A stretch of DNA of 49,937 bases from Myxococcales bacterium (GCA_030681895.1 JAUXRI010000121.1:1-49937); one strand, 5' to 3'; positions 8,974 to 17,758 are shown, numbered from the stretch's first letter. The notes: generated by a model not told the origin, from the sequence alone. Translations and numbers: made by a program.

Positions 8974-9354
8974 ATGAAGGACTCATTCGAAGGCCGCGAG
9001 GCGCAGTTTCAGGAAATGATGGAGCAGCTGTCGCAGCTCCAGGCGAAGTACAAAGGCGTGCGCGGCGAGCTGCTCGCGAAGGTGCGCGAAGAGTTCGAGA
9101 AGCTCAAGCCCACGCGCAACGGCACCGTCTCGTCAGTTCGTTCGGCACCGGCGGCTCGGGCGACCCCAGCGCGACCCGTCACCACGGCTGCGACGGCGGC
9201 GCCTGCTGCTGCACGGGCCACTCCAGCACGTCCGCTCACCTCGCCTGCGACCGCGGGCATGTTGCCGTCGTGCCGCGTGTGCGGTCGCACCATGAAGCAG
9301 GCGAACGACAACTCGCTCGTCTGTCAGAACGGCCACATTCGCCTCGCGAGCTGA
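8974..9354 (+). CDS. Small coiled-coil protein with C-terminal zinc-ribbon-like motif
   Basis: 126 residues from ATG 8974, with AGAAGG about 9 bases upstream; longer starts add a non-conserved Arg-rich stretch. Residues 1-48 form a charged amphipathic helix, likely a coiled coil (MEQLSQLQAKYKGVRGELL). An Ala/Pro/Thr-rich linker with near-repeats (ARATPARPVT, ARATPARPLT) covers 58-92. The C-terminus has C100-x2-C103 and C117-x2-GH121, a likely zinc knuckle. I do not recognise a named family. The roughly 200 bp upstream contain no other gene and probably hold its promoter. Confidence 0.65.
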   Translation: MKDSFEGREAQFQEMMEQLSQLQAKYKGVRGELLAKVREEFEKLKPTRNGTVSSVRSAPAARATPARPVTTAATAAPAAARATPARPLTSPATAGMLPSCRVCGRTMKQANDNSLVCQNGHIRLAS

Positions 9355-9401
9355 GCGCCCGCAGATGAATGGGTAGGCGCCGAGCGGCGACTGAGGAGCC
9401 C

Positions 9402-10874
9402 ATGCGCGCCCTCGGTCCCGCTCTTTTTTTCGTTCTGGTTGCCTCGTGCGCTGAACCCACGCGCTGCGGTCCCGGTACCTCGCTCGTCGACGGGCTCTGC
9501 ACCATCTCGCAGCTCGACGCTGGGAGCGCGCTCGATGGAGGCAGCGCCGAACTCCCCGTCTCAGCCACCGTCGACGCCGTGACCGTGCTCGAAGGCTTCG
9601 CGGCCTGCCCCAGCATCACCGTCGCGTGGCGTGACGGACGGAGCGCAAAGCTCCTGCTCGACCCCGAGTACGCGGTGCCGGTGCGCAACGCCCTTCACCT
9701 CGCGAGCGCCGGCTTCACCGTCGACTGGCAGTCGATGGATGGGAAGACGGGAACCGCCGCGCTGCCGTCGTGCCAGGGCGCCCTCACCGGCCTCGCGCCC
9801 GGCCGCTCGACCGCGTCCCTCCGGGTCACCAACGCAGCCGGCGCCTCGGCCCTCATCGGCAACGTCGCGGTCGAGGTCGTCTCGGCCGCGGGCATCACGG
9901 TGCGCCCGCAGTACCTCGCGCTTCGCGGCCCCGACACCTTCCCATCCCTCGGGCGCACCGAGTCAGCCCTCGCCGTCGGAGAAGAGCGCAGCCTCGTCGT
10001 CTCGTTCGACTTCACGCTCCCGCCAGGCACCCCCGCGGGGTTGGTGGCTTTCCCGATTCCCGACGCGCTGACGTTGACGTCGAGCGACGAGTCGATTGTG
10101 GCGGTGCGCTCGGCGCGGGTGCGTGGCGTTCGTGCGGGCGTGGCGACGGTGACGGCCGGGTACCGCTTCATGGGTTCGTCCACCAACCCGACGTCACAGG
10201 CCTTCACCGTGACGGACGAGCAGACGCCGAGCCGAATCGTCTTCGGACTCCCGCTCGACGACCGCGGGTTCTTCCTGCCTGACACCAGCCGCACCCTCGA
10301 GCAGCTCGAGGTCGGCCAGTGCTTCACGACGTCGGTGTGGGGAGCCATCGAGACGACGAGCTCGGTCGCGCTGCGCAGCCTCGACCAGGTCGCGACCGTG
10401 AGCCTCGTGGGGAACGGCCTGAGCGCTCCCGGCGGGCTGCGCTTCTGCGCGGTGGCCGAAGGCGAAGGCGCGGTGCGGGCCTGCCACGCGGGCCGCTGTG
10501 GCGTGCTCGCGACGGTGGTGGTGCCAGCGCAGACCCGCGCACCAACCGTAGTGGCGACCGTCACGCCTGATGACCTGCGCACCGGGGTGTTCGGTCAACA
10601 GCGGCTCTGCCTCGCCGTGCGTGTCATGGCCACCTGGGGCACCGCGACGCCCGTCGACGTCTCGTCGAGCCCCGCGGTCCGGTTCGCGGCGCCGTTCAAC
10701 GGAGGCCCGGTGACGCCGCTCCGCGCCCGCCTGGACGTGGCGACCGGCCTCGCCGAGCGCGAGCAGGACAAGACGTGCTTCGACGTCGAGGTCATTCCCA
10801 ACCAACCCGACTCGGGGTTTCGCGTGTTCTTCGCGGGCGGGCAGAGCGAGGTGCGGTTGAAGCTCAGGTTCTGA
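9402..10874 (+). CDS. Lipoprotein with bacterial Ig-like (BIG2-type) region
   Basis: 490 residues from ATG 9402, preceded by GAGGAG. Signal and lipobox are LFFVLVASCAEP; the mature N-terminus has CGPGTSLVDGLC, a short Cys module often seen in myxobacterial lipoproteins, and a DAG linker. Around residues 170-280 the sequence has the pattern of an Ig-like domain (LTLTSSDESIVAV followed by VRGVRAGVATVTAGY). Further beta-rich segments follow. No enzyme motif is visible. It is probably a cell-surface structural or adhesive protein. It is followed 28 bp later by another lipoprotein gene, with which it may be co-transcribed. Confidence 0.75.
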   Translation: MRALGPALFFVLVASCAEPTRCGPGTSLVDGLCTISQLDAGSALDGGSAELPVSATVDAVTVLEGFAACPSITVAWRDGRSAKLLLDPEYAVPVRNALHLASAGFTVDWQSMDGKTGTAALPSCQGALTGLAPGRSTASLRVTNAAGASALIGNVAVEVVSAAGITVRPQYLALRGPDTFPSLGRTESALAVGEERSLVVSFDFTLPPGTPAGLVAFPIPDALTLTSSDESIVAVRSARVRGVRAGVATVTAGYRFMGSSTNPTSQAFTVTDEQTPSRIVFGLPLDDRGFFLPDTSRTLEQLEVGQCFTTSVWGAIETTSSVALRSLDQVATVSLVGNGLSAPGGLRFCAVAEGEGAVRACHAGRCGVLATVVVPAQTRAPTVVATVTPDDLRTGVFGQQRLCLAVRVMATWGTATPVDVSSSPAVRFAAPFNGGPVTPLRARLDVATGLAEREQDKTCFDVEVIPNQPDSGFRVFFAGGQSEVRLKLRF

Positions 10875-10902
10875 CCGCGAAGCGCTGCTACCGTCGTCAT
10901 CA

Positions 10903-11526
10903 ATGCGCACGTCTGCGTGGCTGCTGCTCATGGTGGTGGGGTGCCGGGCCCGACACGAGCCGGCACAGGAGCCCACCGATGCTGGCCCTCGCGTGGTGAC
11001 GGTCTTCCTTGGCCAACCCGTCACCGCGTCGAAGGGCGACCTCTGGCCACGAAGCGCGAAGCGCACCGCGAGCATGCATGAGCTGAAGGGCCCGCTCGAG
11101 CTGACCGTCGTCTTCCCCAGCGGGCGAACGTGGCGAACGCCCACTCCGAAGGCGATGGGCACGACTGACGACCACCACTGGCCGACGATGAACGAGCCAC
11201 CCGAGACCCGCGTGCCGAGCCTCGAGTCGATTCACATTCCACTGGCGGAGTACCCCTCGTGGGACCTCGCGCTCGACGCGTCGCTGCGCCTTGCCGCCGA
11301 GCTCGGCGTCGAGCAGCGCTTCAGAGACCAGATGAACGAGAAGATTCGAAAGAAGCCGGTGCCGTACCCGAACTACCCGCTCGAGGGCTGCGTGACGCTC
11401 ACCACCGCCCTGCGACAGAAGGGAACGGTCTGGCTGCTCGAGGCGCAGTTGTACCTCTCGAAGCCGGGCTCGTATCGCATCGAAGACTGGCCAGAGACCT
11501 GCGGGGCCGACGCCGGCGCGCCGTGA
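10903..11526 (+). CDS. Hypothetical lipoprotein
   Basis: 207 residues with signal and lipobox WLLLMVVGCRA (Cys14) and a short DAG-containing linker. The rest is soluble and charged, without a recognised domain; a pair of Cys (CVTLTT and ETCGADAG) could form a disulfide. No Shine-Dalgarno sequence is evident before ATG 10903. It lies 28 bp after the Ig-like lipoprotein gene on the same strand. Confidence 0.65.
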   Translation: MRTSAWLLLMVVGCRARHEPAQEPTDAGPRVVTVFLGQPVTASKGDLWPRSAKRTASMHELKGPLELTVVFPSGRTWRTPTPKAMGTTDDHHWPTMNEPPETRVPSLESIHIPLAEYPSWDLALDASLRLAAELGVEQRFRDQMNEKIRKKPVPYPNYPLEGCVTLTTALRQKGTVWLLEAQLYLSKPGSYRIEDWPETCGADAGAP

Positions 11527-11550
11527 CGAGCAGGCGCCAACACAAAGGCA

Positions 11551-11588
11551 TTGACCTGAGTATCGCGCGTGACCAATACTCAGGCAGA
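11551..11588 (+). promoter_or_regulatory. Candidate sigma-70-type promoter of the ArsR gene, possibly leaderless
   Basis: TTGACC at 11551-11556 matches five of six bases of the -35 consensus; AATACT at 11575-11580 matches four of six of the -10, with an 18-base spacer. Transcription would begin near 11587-11588, at the ATG itself, giving an mRNA with essentially no leader. Inferred from sequence only. Confidence 0.45.
11555..11584. promoter_or_regulatory. Candidate operator: perfect 9-bp inverted repeat before ArsR gene
   Basis: CCTGAGTAT (11555-11563) and ATACTCAGG (11576-11584) are perfect inverted copies separated by 12 bases. The left arm overlaps the putative -35 and the right arm overlaps the putative -10, ending three bases before the ATG. 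This is where an autorepressing ArsR dimer would be expected to bind. Confidence 0.6.
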
Positions 11589-11929
11589 TGCCTCAGCAAT
11601 CACAAAACCTCGACGGCATCTTCCACGCGCTCGCTGACCCGACACGGCGCGCGGTGATTCAACGGCTGGGTCGAAAGCCGGCGTCGGTCACCGAGCTCGC
11701 CGAGCCCTTCGACATGGCGTTGCCGTCGTTCATGCAGCACCTGCAGTTGCTCGAGGACTGCAAGCTGGTGCGGTCGAAGAAGAGCGGCCGGGTGCGCACC
11801 TACGAGCTCACGCCAGCGCCCCTCAGTGCTGCCGAGAAGTGGGTGTCGGCGCAGCGTGCCCAGTGGGCCCGACGCCTCGACTCCCTCGATGACTACCTCT
11901 CCCGACTCGCACAGAAGGAACACAAATGA
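11588..11929 (+). CDS. ArsR-family winged-helix regulator
   Basis: 113 residues. The winged-helix DNA-binding domain spans most of the protein: [16 protein letters not shown], the recognition region [23 protein letters not shown], and the wing [12 protein letters not shown]. It lacks the Cys-x-Cys metal site of ArsR/SmtB sensors, so it is of the group usually paired with SRPBCC/AHSA1 proteins. A C-terminal helix ([15 protein letters not shown]) fits a dimer interface. Its stop overlaps the next gene by 4 bp (ATGA). It is probably autoregulated through the palindrome just upstream. Confidence 0.92.
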   Translation: MPQQSQNLDGIFHALADPTRRAVIQRLGRKPASVTELAEPFDMALPSFMQHLQLLEDCKLVRSKKSGRVRTYELTPAPLSAAEKWVSAQRAQWARRLDSLDDYLSRLAQKEHK

Positions 11930-12411
11930 CCATCGACCCGAAGCTCGACCTGGTGCTCGAACGCGTCGTCGACGTCTCGCCGAAGCTGGTGTGGCAGGCG
12001 TGGACGCAGCCGGAGCACCTCAAGCACTGGTTCACGCCCGCGCCGTGGACGACGCCTGAGTGTGAAATCGACCTGCGACCCGGCGGCGTGTTCCGCACCG
12101 TCATGCGCGACCCTGACGGCACCGAGCACCCGAACGTCGGCTGCTACCTCGAGGTCGTGCCGCAGCAGCGCCTGGTGTGGACCGACGCGCTGGAAGCAGG
12201 CTTCAGGCCGGCGCGCGCTGCTGCACACCTCGGCTTCCGGTTCACCGCCATCATCACGCTCGAGCCGCACGGCACCGGCACGAAGTACGTCGCGGTGGTG
12301 AAACACGGCGACGCCGCGAGCCGCGATGCGCACGCAGCGATGGGCTTCGCTGATGGCTGGGGCACGGTGCTGACGCAGTTGGTGGCGTACGTGAAGACAC
12401 TGCCGGCCTGA
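11926..12411 (+). CDS. SRPBCC/AHSA1-type (activator of Hsp90 ATPase-like) protein
   Basis: 161 residues matching the AHSA1-like SRPBCC fold: [19 protein letters not shown], the WF..P segment, [33 protein letters not shown], and a C-terminal helix with [13 protein letters not shown]. Proteins of this group bind small hydrophobic ligands. They are commonly encoded just after an ArsR-type repressor, as here (4-bp overlap), and may serve as sensor or effector. It ends 2 bp from the convergent hydrolase gene. Confidence 0.9.
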   Translation: MTIDPKLDLVLERVVDVSPKLVWQAWTQPEHLKHWFTPAPWTTPECEIDLRPGGVFRTVMRDPDGTEHPNVGCYLEVVPQQRLVWTDALEAGFRPARAAAHLGFRFTAIITLEPHGTGTKYVAVVKHGDAASRDAHAAMGFADGWGTVLTQLVAYVKTLPA

Positions 12412-12413
12412 CG

Positions 12414-13526
12414 TCAGCGGCCGAGCACGCCCATCGCGGAGTTCACGACGCCCGAGTACTGAACCTGCCAGAGGTGCGCGAGCGGGGTGTTGTGCGGGCC
12501 TTCCATCACCACCGTCTTCGCGCCCGGCATCGCAAGCCCGGCGGTCGGCATGTAGCCGTCGCCGTCTTCGAAGACGCCCTTCTTCGGGCCCAGCGTCGGG
12601 GTGCCGCTGGTGCCGACGATGGTGACGCCGCCGGCGACCTGCGAGCGCTGCCGTTCCCAGTTCGTGTTGAGGTCGCCAATCATCTTCGAGCCCACCGCGA
12701 GCTCACGCGCGGCGTCGTCGACGTTCTTCACAGGGTTGCCCACCACGCCGCCGATGTTGCCGACGTATGTGCCGTGTGACGCGGGCCCGATGAGCACCGC
12801 ACGCTCGACCTTCGGGCCCTTCGAGGCGTCACGCTGGTCGAGGTAGAGCCGGAAGTCGGTGCCGCCCGCCGAGTGCGCCACCACGTCGAGGCCGGGCTGC
12901 TTGGTGGCCGAGGCGATGCGCTCCATGGCGCGGGCGATCTGCGGCGCCTTCAGCGTCGGCGACGCCCACGGGTCCTTGTACTCGAGCTCGAACAGCTTCG
13001 CGTTCTTCAGCTCCTCGCCGGTCACCTCGCGACCCTGCGAATCGTTCAGGCGGAATTTGTCCTGCGAGGCGACGTAGACGACGACCGGGCCGTTGGCCTT
13101 GTTGGTGGCGAGCTGGTCGCCGAGCTTGTCGAAGCTCTGCGCGGGCATGGTGAGGCCGGGGATCATCACGACCGGGCGCTTGAGCGTGGGCGGCGCGTCG
13201 AGCGGGCCGTAGGCGACGCGCTGCGGACCGGTGAGCTTCTCGGGCGGGCCGTTGGGGCGCAGCTTGTTGAAGACGCGGTCCGACATCCAATCCTTGCTGG
13301 CGTTGAACGGGTCGATCTTCGGGCCGGGGCCCTGACGGAACGGCTCGGGCGTCAGCTTGTCCTTGAGCCGCTCGAACGGGTTCGGGCGCGCAGCCGTCTT
13401 CGGGGCCCAGCCGGTCGCCTTCGCGGGAGCAGCAGCAGGAGCCTGTGGCGCTGCAGCAGGCGCAGGCCTGGTCTGAAGAGGAGCGGCAGTGCGCGGCGTG
13501 AGGGGTCGGTCGATGCGGGTTGCCAT
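12414..13526 (-). CDS. Lipase-like alpha/beta hydrolase with Pro/Ala-rich N-terminus
   Basis: 370 residues. There is no signal peptide; instead residues 8-45 are a Pro/Ala/Thr-rich tail. The hydrolase core begins at PVVMIPGLTMPAQSF (119-132), where VMIPG supplies the oxyanion region. The nucleophile elbow is A217-H218-S219-A220-G221 followed by G222, the AHSxG variant typical of Bacillus-type lipases. A late Asp (EDGDGYMP) and His (GPHNTPLAHLW) are plausible triad partners. It should act on lipid or other esters. The disordered tail without Sec signal suggests a cytoplasmic location or non-Sec secretion. It stands alone, convergent with the ArsR operon. Confidence 0.82.
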   Translation of the reverse strand: MATRIDRPLTPRTAAPLQTRPAPAAAPQAPAAAPAKATGWAPKTAARPNPFERLKDKLTPEPFRQGPGPKIDPFNASKDWMSDRVFNKLRPNGPPEKLTGPQRVAYGPLDAPPTLKRPVVMIPGLTMPAQSFDKLGDQLATNKANGPVVVYVASQDKFRLNDSQGREVTGEELKNAKLFELEYKDPWASPTLKAPQIARAMERIASATKQPGLDVVAHSAGGTDFRLYLDQRDASKGPKVERAVLIGPASHGTYVGNIGGVVGNPVKNVDDAARELAVGSKMIGDLNTNWERQRSQVAGGVTIVGTSGTPTLGPKKGVFEDGDGYMPTAGLAMPGAKTVVMEGPHNTPLAHLWQVQYSGVVNSAMGVLGR

Positions 13527-13800
13527 ATGCAGACAGTGTCGGCGAACGCGCCGATTCGTCCATCAGCAGGCGACGACAAAGTCGTGTGCACCTCACGCCA
13601 ACGGCGCCCTCACCGTGAGCGGCGCGCGCCGAGGCGAACACGGTGTCATGGTCCTCGGTGAACGCGGCGAGGTCACCCGCCCGCTGGAGCCCAGCTCGTC
13701 GAACGTGCGACAGCGGGCAATCAGAGAACACTCGACGCACGCAGCGGCCCGGCTCCCGAACAGCGTCATCGCGCACGGGCTCGTCGGGACGACGAGCGCG

Positions 13801-14823
13801 TCAGGAGCCAGCGCTGGCGTCGCGGAACCTGCCGGGCGTCGTGCCCGTCCACCCACGGAACGCGCGCACGAACGTCGCGGCGTCGCGGTAGCCAACCTGC
13901 TCGGCCACCTCGGCGAGCGGCGCGTCGGAGCGCAGCAACAACCGCTCGGCCTGGGCGCGACGCACCTCGTGGAGCAGCGCCGCGAACGAGATGCCGTGCT
14001 CCGCGAGCCTTCGCTGCAGCGTACGCGGCGTCACGTGCAGGCGCTTCGCCGCGCCCGTCAACGTCGCCTTGCCGTCGGGGAGCAATTCGATGACGGCGCC
14101 ACGTGCACGCTCGTACGCATCATCGAGGTCACCGCATTGCGTGAGCACCGCCTTCCCGTGGAGCTCGAGCGCGCGGTTCAGCTCGGCGTCGGCTTCAGCG
14201 GTGGGCCGGTCGAGCGTGGCCTTCGAGAACGACACGCCGTTCGACGCGCGGCCGAACGCCACCTCGCTCGTCCCGAGGAACGCGAGCAGCTCGGGCGGGC
14301 AGGCCTTCTCGTCATGCGCGAACCACGCGCGCACCGGCTTCACGTCTTCGCCCATCATCTCTCGCGCGATGCGCACGATGCGGCAGACGGTGAAGACGTT
14401 GCCGTTGCGCCCCACGCCACCCTTCTTCGGCGCGCGGTGGTGCAGCGAGACCTCGTCGCCGTCGACCTCGAGACTCCAGCGCACGAGCGGGTTGATCAAC
14501 GCGCCGTAGGTCGCAAGCTGCTCGATGGCGAGGCGGCCCGTGGGCGCGCTGCGCAGTCCGAACTCCAGCAACCCATACGAACCGCGGCTCATCGCAGCAG
14601 CGGCGTGCAGCCCGAAGAGCGGGTCTCCCAGCAGCTTCGCCGCGTCACCCAGCAGCGCGCCGAGCTCGTCGAGGCTCACCTCGGGCGTCGCGTTGCCGTC
14701 AGCGGTGCGCACGTGCAGGTACTTCTTCTCGAGAGGCTTCGGGTCCTTCCCCTTCGCTCGCACGTACGCGAGCACCCAGGGAACGAGCGCGCTGGTGAAG
14801 CGCCTGGCACGGAGCGCGGCCAT
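13801..14823 (-). CDS. AraC-family transcriptional regulator (OruR/ArgR-like architecture)
   Basis: 340 residues. The N-terminal two-thirds resembles the 'arabinose-binding-like' sensory domain of the OruR type (LGALLGDAAKLLGDPLFGLHAA, RGSYGLLEFGLRSAPTG). The C-terminal AraC domain (about 240-335) carries two helix-turn-helix motifs: LTGAAKRLHVTPRTLQRRL, and PLAEVAEQVGYRDAATFVRAF followed by RGWTGTTPGRFR. It likely activates a target in response to a small effector. It begins 6 bp after the stop of the DUF6918-like gene, so it is the last gene of a three-gene operon. The 274 bp downstream (13527-13800) hold no gene. Confidence 0.92.
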   Translation of the reverse strand: MAALRARRFTSALVPWVLAYVRAKGKDPKPLEKKYLHVRTADGNATPEVSLDELGALLGDAAKLLGDPLFGLHAAAAMSRGSYGLLEFGLRSAPTGRLAIEQLATYGALINPLVRWSLEVDGDEVSLHHRAPKKGGVGRNGNVFTVCRIVRIAREMMGEDVKPVRAWFAHDEKACPPELLAFLGTSEVAFGRASNGVSFSKATLDRPTAEADAELNRALELHGKAVLTQCGDLDDAYERARGAVIELLPDGKATLTGAAKRLHVTPRTLQRRLAEHGISFAALLHEVRRAQAERLLLRSDAPLAEVAEQVGYRDAATFVRAFRGWTGTTPGRFRDASAGS

Positions 14824-14829
14824 CTGTCG

Positions 14830-15309
14830 TCAGCTCCCGAGGTGGGGCGAGAGCGTGCGGCCGACGCGCGGCACGGCCTCTTCGACGTGCTTCTTCGCCT
14901 GCGGGCGCAGCTTCTCGTACGCGCCCTTGAGCGTGGCGTTCTTCGCCTTCTTCGCGCGGTCGTCGGTGATGCCCAGCAGCGCGTCGGCGACGTCACCGGG
15001 CCGGCGGGTCAGGGTGTCGCCAAACTGCGCCGGGCTCGCGCCAGCCTTGCGGTGGTCGGCGTAGAACGGCTCGAGGCGCTTCACGAAGTCGTCGAGGAGC
15101 ATGTCGAGCGACTCGCGGATGATGCCCGGCTTCACCTTGCAGACCACCGCGTAGGCGGCCTTGATGGCGAGGCCCGAGAAGCCGCCCTTGCTCCCCACCT
15201 CGTCCTCGATGAGGCGCTCACAGTCGGTGAGGATTCGGGGGCGCTTCGACTTGTCGTCGAGCAGTCGGGCAACGAGGGTGTCGGCGGGTACGGCGGTTTC
15301 ATCGGTCAT
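14830..15309 (-). CDS. DUF6918-like helical protein
   Basis: 159 residues from the ATG ending at 15309 (MTDETAVP). It is predicted all-helical and cytoplasmic. Segments such as LVARLLDDKSKRPRILTDCERL, LAIKAAYAVVCKVKPGIIRES and LLDDFVKRLEPFYADHRKAG match my memory of DUF6918, a small family in actinobacteria and myxobacteria with no known function. Longer starts run into the LysR gene and are unlikely. It is sandwiched between two regulator genes (17 bp after LysR, 6 bp before AraC). Confidence 0.75.
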   Translation of the reverse strand: MTDETAVPADTLVARLLDDKSKRPRILTDCERLIEDEVGSKGGFSGLAIKAAYAVVCKVKPGIIRESLDMLLDDFVKRLEPFYADHRKAGASPAQFGDTLTRRPGDVADALLGITDDRAKKAKNATLKGAYEKLRPQAKKHVEEAVPRVGRTLSPHLGS

Positions 15310-15326
15310 GACGGCCGCAAGGTTTC

Positions 15327-16193
15327 TCACTGTCTGGTCACGAGGTCCACCAACTCGCGGCCTGCCGGCCCCAGCGCGCCCCTCGTCGCGAGGATGGGCG
15401 TGAACGCGTGCGAGGCGCCTTCCTTGAGCGCGAGAGCCACCAGCGTGCCGCGCGACAGCTCGTCGGCGATGAGCCACTCGGGCAGCCAGCCGAACCCGAG
15501 GCCCGCGAGGATGGCGGCCTTCTTCGAGTGGAAGTCGGGCAGGTGCACGGTGGATTGTTGGTCGAGCGCGCGCGTGGCGAGTTGGAGGCGCGGATCACTC
15601 CCACGCACCGTGAGCATCACTTGATCAGCGAGGTCGTTCGTCGAGACCTTCTCGCGCTTCGCGAGCGCGTGGCTCCGGTGCACCACCAGCCGGGCCTTGA
15701 GTCGCGGTAACGCCTGCGTGGTGAGGTCCGGCAACGTCGGCGGCAGCACCGTCACCATCACCGTGGCCTGCTCCGCCTCGAAGCGCTGCTCGACGGCGCT
15801 CAACGAGTCGACGCTGATCAACACGCGCGTCGGCGCCTTCTGCTGCTTGAGCTTCCGCACCACCTCGAGCACGGGCGTGATGGGGAAGATGGCGTCGACG
15901 ACGACCTTCAGCACCGGCTCCCAGCCGCTCTTGAGCTCGGCGCAGGTGGCGACCAGCTCCCGCTCGGCGTCGAGGAGCTTGCGCGCGCGGCTGAGCACCT
16001 GCTCTCCGCTGGGGGTGAGCTTCGTGCGGTACCCGCGGCGGTCGAAGAGCTCGAGCCCGGTCTGCGCTTCGAGCTGCTTGAGCGCGTAGAGGACCGCGGT
16101 GTGCACCTTGTGCAGCTCCTTCGCGGCGGCCTGAAACGTCCCGGTGCGGGCGAAAGCGTCGAGCGCGCGGGCCTGGTCGAGGGTGACGTGCAT
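15327..16193 (-). CDS. LysR-family transcriptional regulator
   Basis: 288 residues. N-terminal helix-turn-helix: LDAFARTGTFQAAAKELHKVHTAVLYALKQLE (in part, about 9-40), then the linker helix LTPSGEQVLSRARKLLDAE. The C-terminal periplasmic-binding-like effector domain runs from about 90 (LKVVVDAIFPITPVLEVV) to GFGWLPEWLIADEL and ATRGALGPAGRELVDLV. It should bind an unknown small molecule and control a divergent or nearby gene. It is the first gene of a LysR, DUF6918, AraC operon. Upstream lies a 0.7-kb stretch without a clear gene, where its operator may sit. Confidence 0.93.
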   Translation of the reverse strand: MHVTLDQARALDAFARTGTFQAAAKELHKVHTAVLYALKQLEAQTGLELFDRRGYRTKLTPSGEQVLSRARKLLDAERELVATCAELKSGWEPVLKVVVDAIFPITPVLEVVRKLKQQKAPTRVLISVDSLSAVEQRFEAEQATVMVTVLPPTLPDLTTQALPRLKARLVVHRSHALAKREKVSTNDLADQVMLTVRGSDPRLQLATRALDQQSTVHLPDFHSKKAAILAGLGFGWLPEWLIADELSRGTLVALALKEGASHAFTPILATRGALGPAGRELVDLVTRQ

Positions 16194-16924
16194 GACGGAC
16201 AGTGTGCAGCGGCTGCACCATCGAAGGCCAGTCTCGGTGCAGCGAACGGTGCTTCGTGCCGCTGGTCCGGCTATCGAGCGCCAGTGGACGCCTCAGCTTC
16301 GCCGGGTGGGCTCAGGCGAAGCAGATGCGAGCGAGGTCTGCGGGGCTTCGAGCGGGCTCTGCGGCGGCTCGAGCTGCGCAGCACCTCACAACCGAGCTCG
16401 AAGCCGCATCACCTGCGGCTGGCCAGACGCGACGGTCGGGCGATGGTGAACGCCGCCGCCAATGCGGGCAGCGGCCGGCGCGTGATCACGCTCCTGGCCC
16501 GCGGTGATCCACACCACTGCGAGTCGGGGCAACATCGGTCGCCCTCGGGGGCCGCTTTTCGAGGGGGGTCGCGCCACCAACCAGGCGCTGATCATCGACC
16601 GCCGTGAGTGATCGCCCGCAGGCCGCATCAACGCAACTCTGCCGGTGCGGCCGCTGTTGACTCGCCTCGTGTCGAGCACCTTCGTCGGATGGGCTGCACC
16701 CTCGGAGCGGCTCTCATTCGCCGAGAAATGGACGCCAACGCAAAGAGCCTGTCGCTGCGACTGGAGTGGCCACGCGCCATCCACCAGCCGGAGTTCTTCC
16801 CCACAGGTGGCGCCCTTCACGAGCGATGGCGCGCTGTTGGCCGCGAACGTCAACCGGCCGGGGCTGGCCAGCGAGGTGCATTGGGCTCCCGTCACGCTGT
16901 TCACCTCTCGACGGAGCTCACCCC
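16194..16924. other. Non-coding or degenerate stretch
   Basis: About 730 bp between the LysR gene and the divergent DUF4214 gene. Several frames are open on both strands (for example minus 16386-16904 and plus 16645 onward), but none shows a signal peptide, a recognised domain or a clear preference for G/C third positions over the others. It may contain the LysR-regulated promoter and decayed coding sequence. I see no tRNA, insertion-sequence end or strong terminator. Confidence 0.5.
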
Positions 16925-17758
16925 ATGCAGACCAGGCTCACGCAGTTCTTCCGCAACGCCGTCACCACCCTCAAGCGCGACCCCGAGGTTCAGCGGGCGC
17001 TGCGCGACACGAAGCAGCAGGTCGAGACCGCGCTCACCCGCGCCATCGACGGCGGCGTCAGCCGGTGGGCCGACCGCTTCGAGGCACCGCGCGCCCAGGG
17101 CCGCCTCACGCCCGAGCAGAAGGCGTCGAACGCTGACCACGTCGTGGGCCTGTACCGCGAGCTGCTCGGCCGCGAGCCTGACGCCGACGGCATGCTCGCG
17201 CACCTGAAGGGCCTCGAGGGCGGCACCACGCGCGAGCAGCTGCGCGAGGTCTTCCTCACCAGCGACGAGTATCGCGCCAGGACTGCGACTCCCGTCGTCC
17301 CCGCGACTCCGCCGAGTGTTCCCGTGCCTGCGGCTCCGGCGCCGACTCCGGCTCCCAGGAGCTACCAGGAACCCGGACCGGCGCTGTCGACCGTTCCGCC
17401 CCGGCCCGAGTACCTCGACATTCCCATCGACCGGAGCAACGGCTCGGCGGCGGCGCTGTCTGCGGCGAAGTGGGTGCGCGCGAACAAGCCCGAGTTCTTC
17501 GACAAGGGTGACAACCGCGCCGTCGCGTTCGAGATGATGACGTGGGTCATCGGAGCGCTCCGCGCGAACGGCTTCGACGCCCACCGCGTGGTGAACCACC
17601 CTGGCCGGCCAATGACTGACGGCTACCGGTACGGCAGCGACGCGGTCGTCGTCGAAGGGCGCATCTACGACGTGTTCGGCGCGTGGGGAGACCCGGGCCG
17701 CGGCGATCCCCAGGCGATGGACGCGGGACCGCTGGCTGCGGGCCGTCTGCGCGAGTGA
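16925..17758 (+). CDS. DUF4214-containing protein with Pro-rich linker and unidentified C-terminal domain
   Basis: 277 residues from ATG 16925, with GGAG about 8 bases upstream. Residues 1-55 are helical. A DUF4214-type module (phycobilisome-linker-like) lies at about 70-120: VVGLYRELLGREPDADGM and LREVFLTSDEYR. A Pro/Ala/Val linker follows (121-160). The C-terminal domain (165-277) has SAAKWVRANKPEFF, AFEMMTWVIGALRANGFDAHRVVNHPG and GYRYGSDAVVVEGRIYDVFGAW; I do not recognise it, although its last part recalls peptidase-like folds. There is no signal peptide. DUF4214 often occurs in extracellular glycan-modifying or S-layer-associated proteins. Confidence 0.75.
   Translation: MQTRLTQFFRNAVTTLKRDPEVQRALRDTKQQVETALTRAIDGGVSRWADRFEAPRAQGRLTPEQKASNADHVVGLYRELLGREPDADGMLAHLKGLEGGTTREQLREVFLTSDEYRARTATPVVPATPPSVPVPAAPAPTPAPRSYQEPGPALSTVPPRPEYLDIPIDRSNGSAAALSAAKWVRANKPEFFDKGDNRAVAFEMMTWVIGALRANGFDAHRVVNHPGRPMTDGYRYGSDAVVVEGRIYDVFGAWGDPGRGDPQAMDAGPLAAGRLRE

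Noticed and set aside
13489..15624. 711-codon plus-strand frame over the AraC, DUF6918 and LysR genes
   Set aside because: Composition rich in Arg, Glu, Ala and Leu without domains; the opposite strand encodes clear helix-turn-helix regulators.
16386..17207. Possible gene in the gap before the DUF4214 gene
   Set aside because: Frames in both directions overlap, with no domain, no signal and no good ribosome-binding site; 16925 is well supported as the next start.
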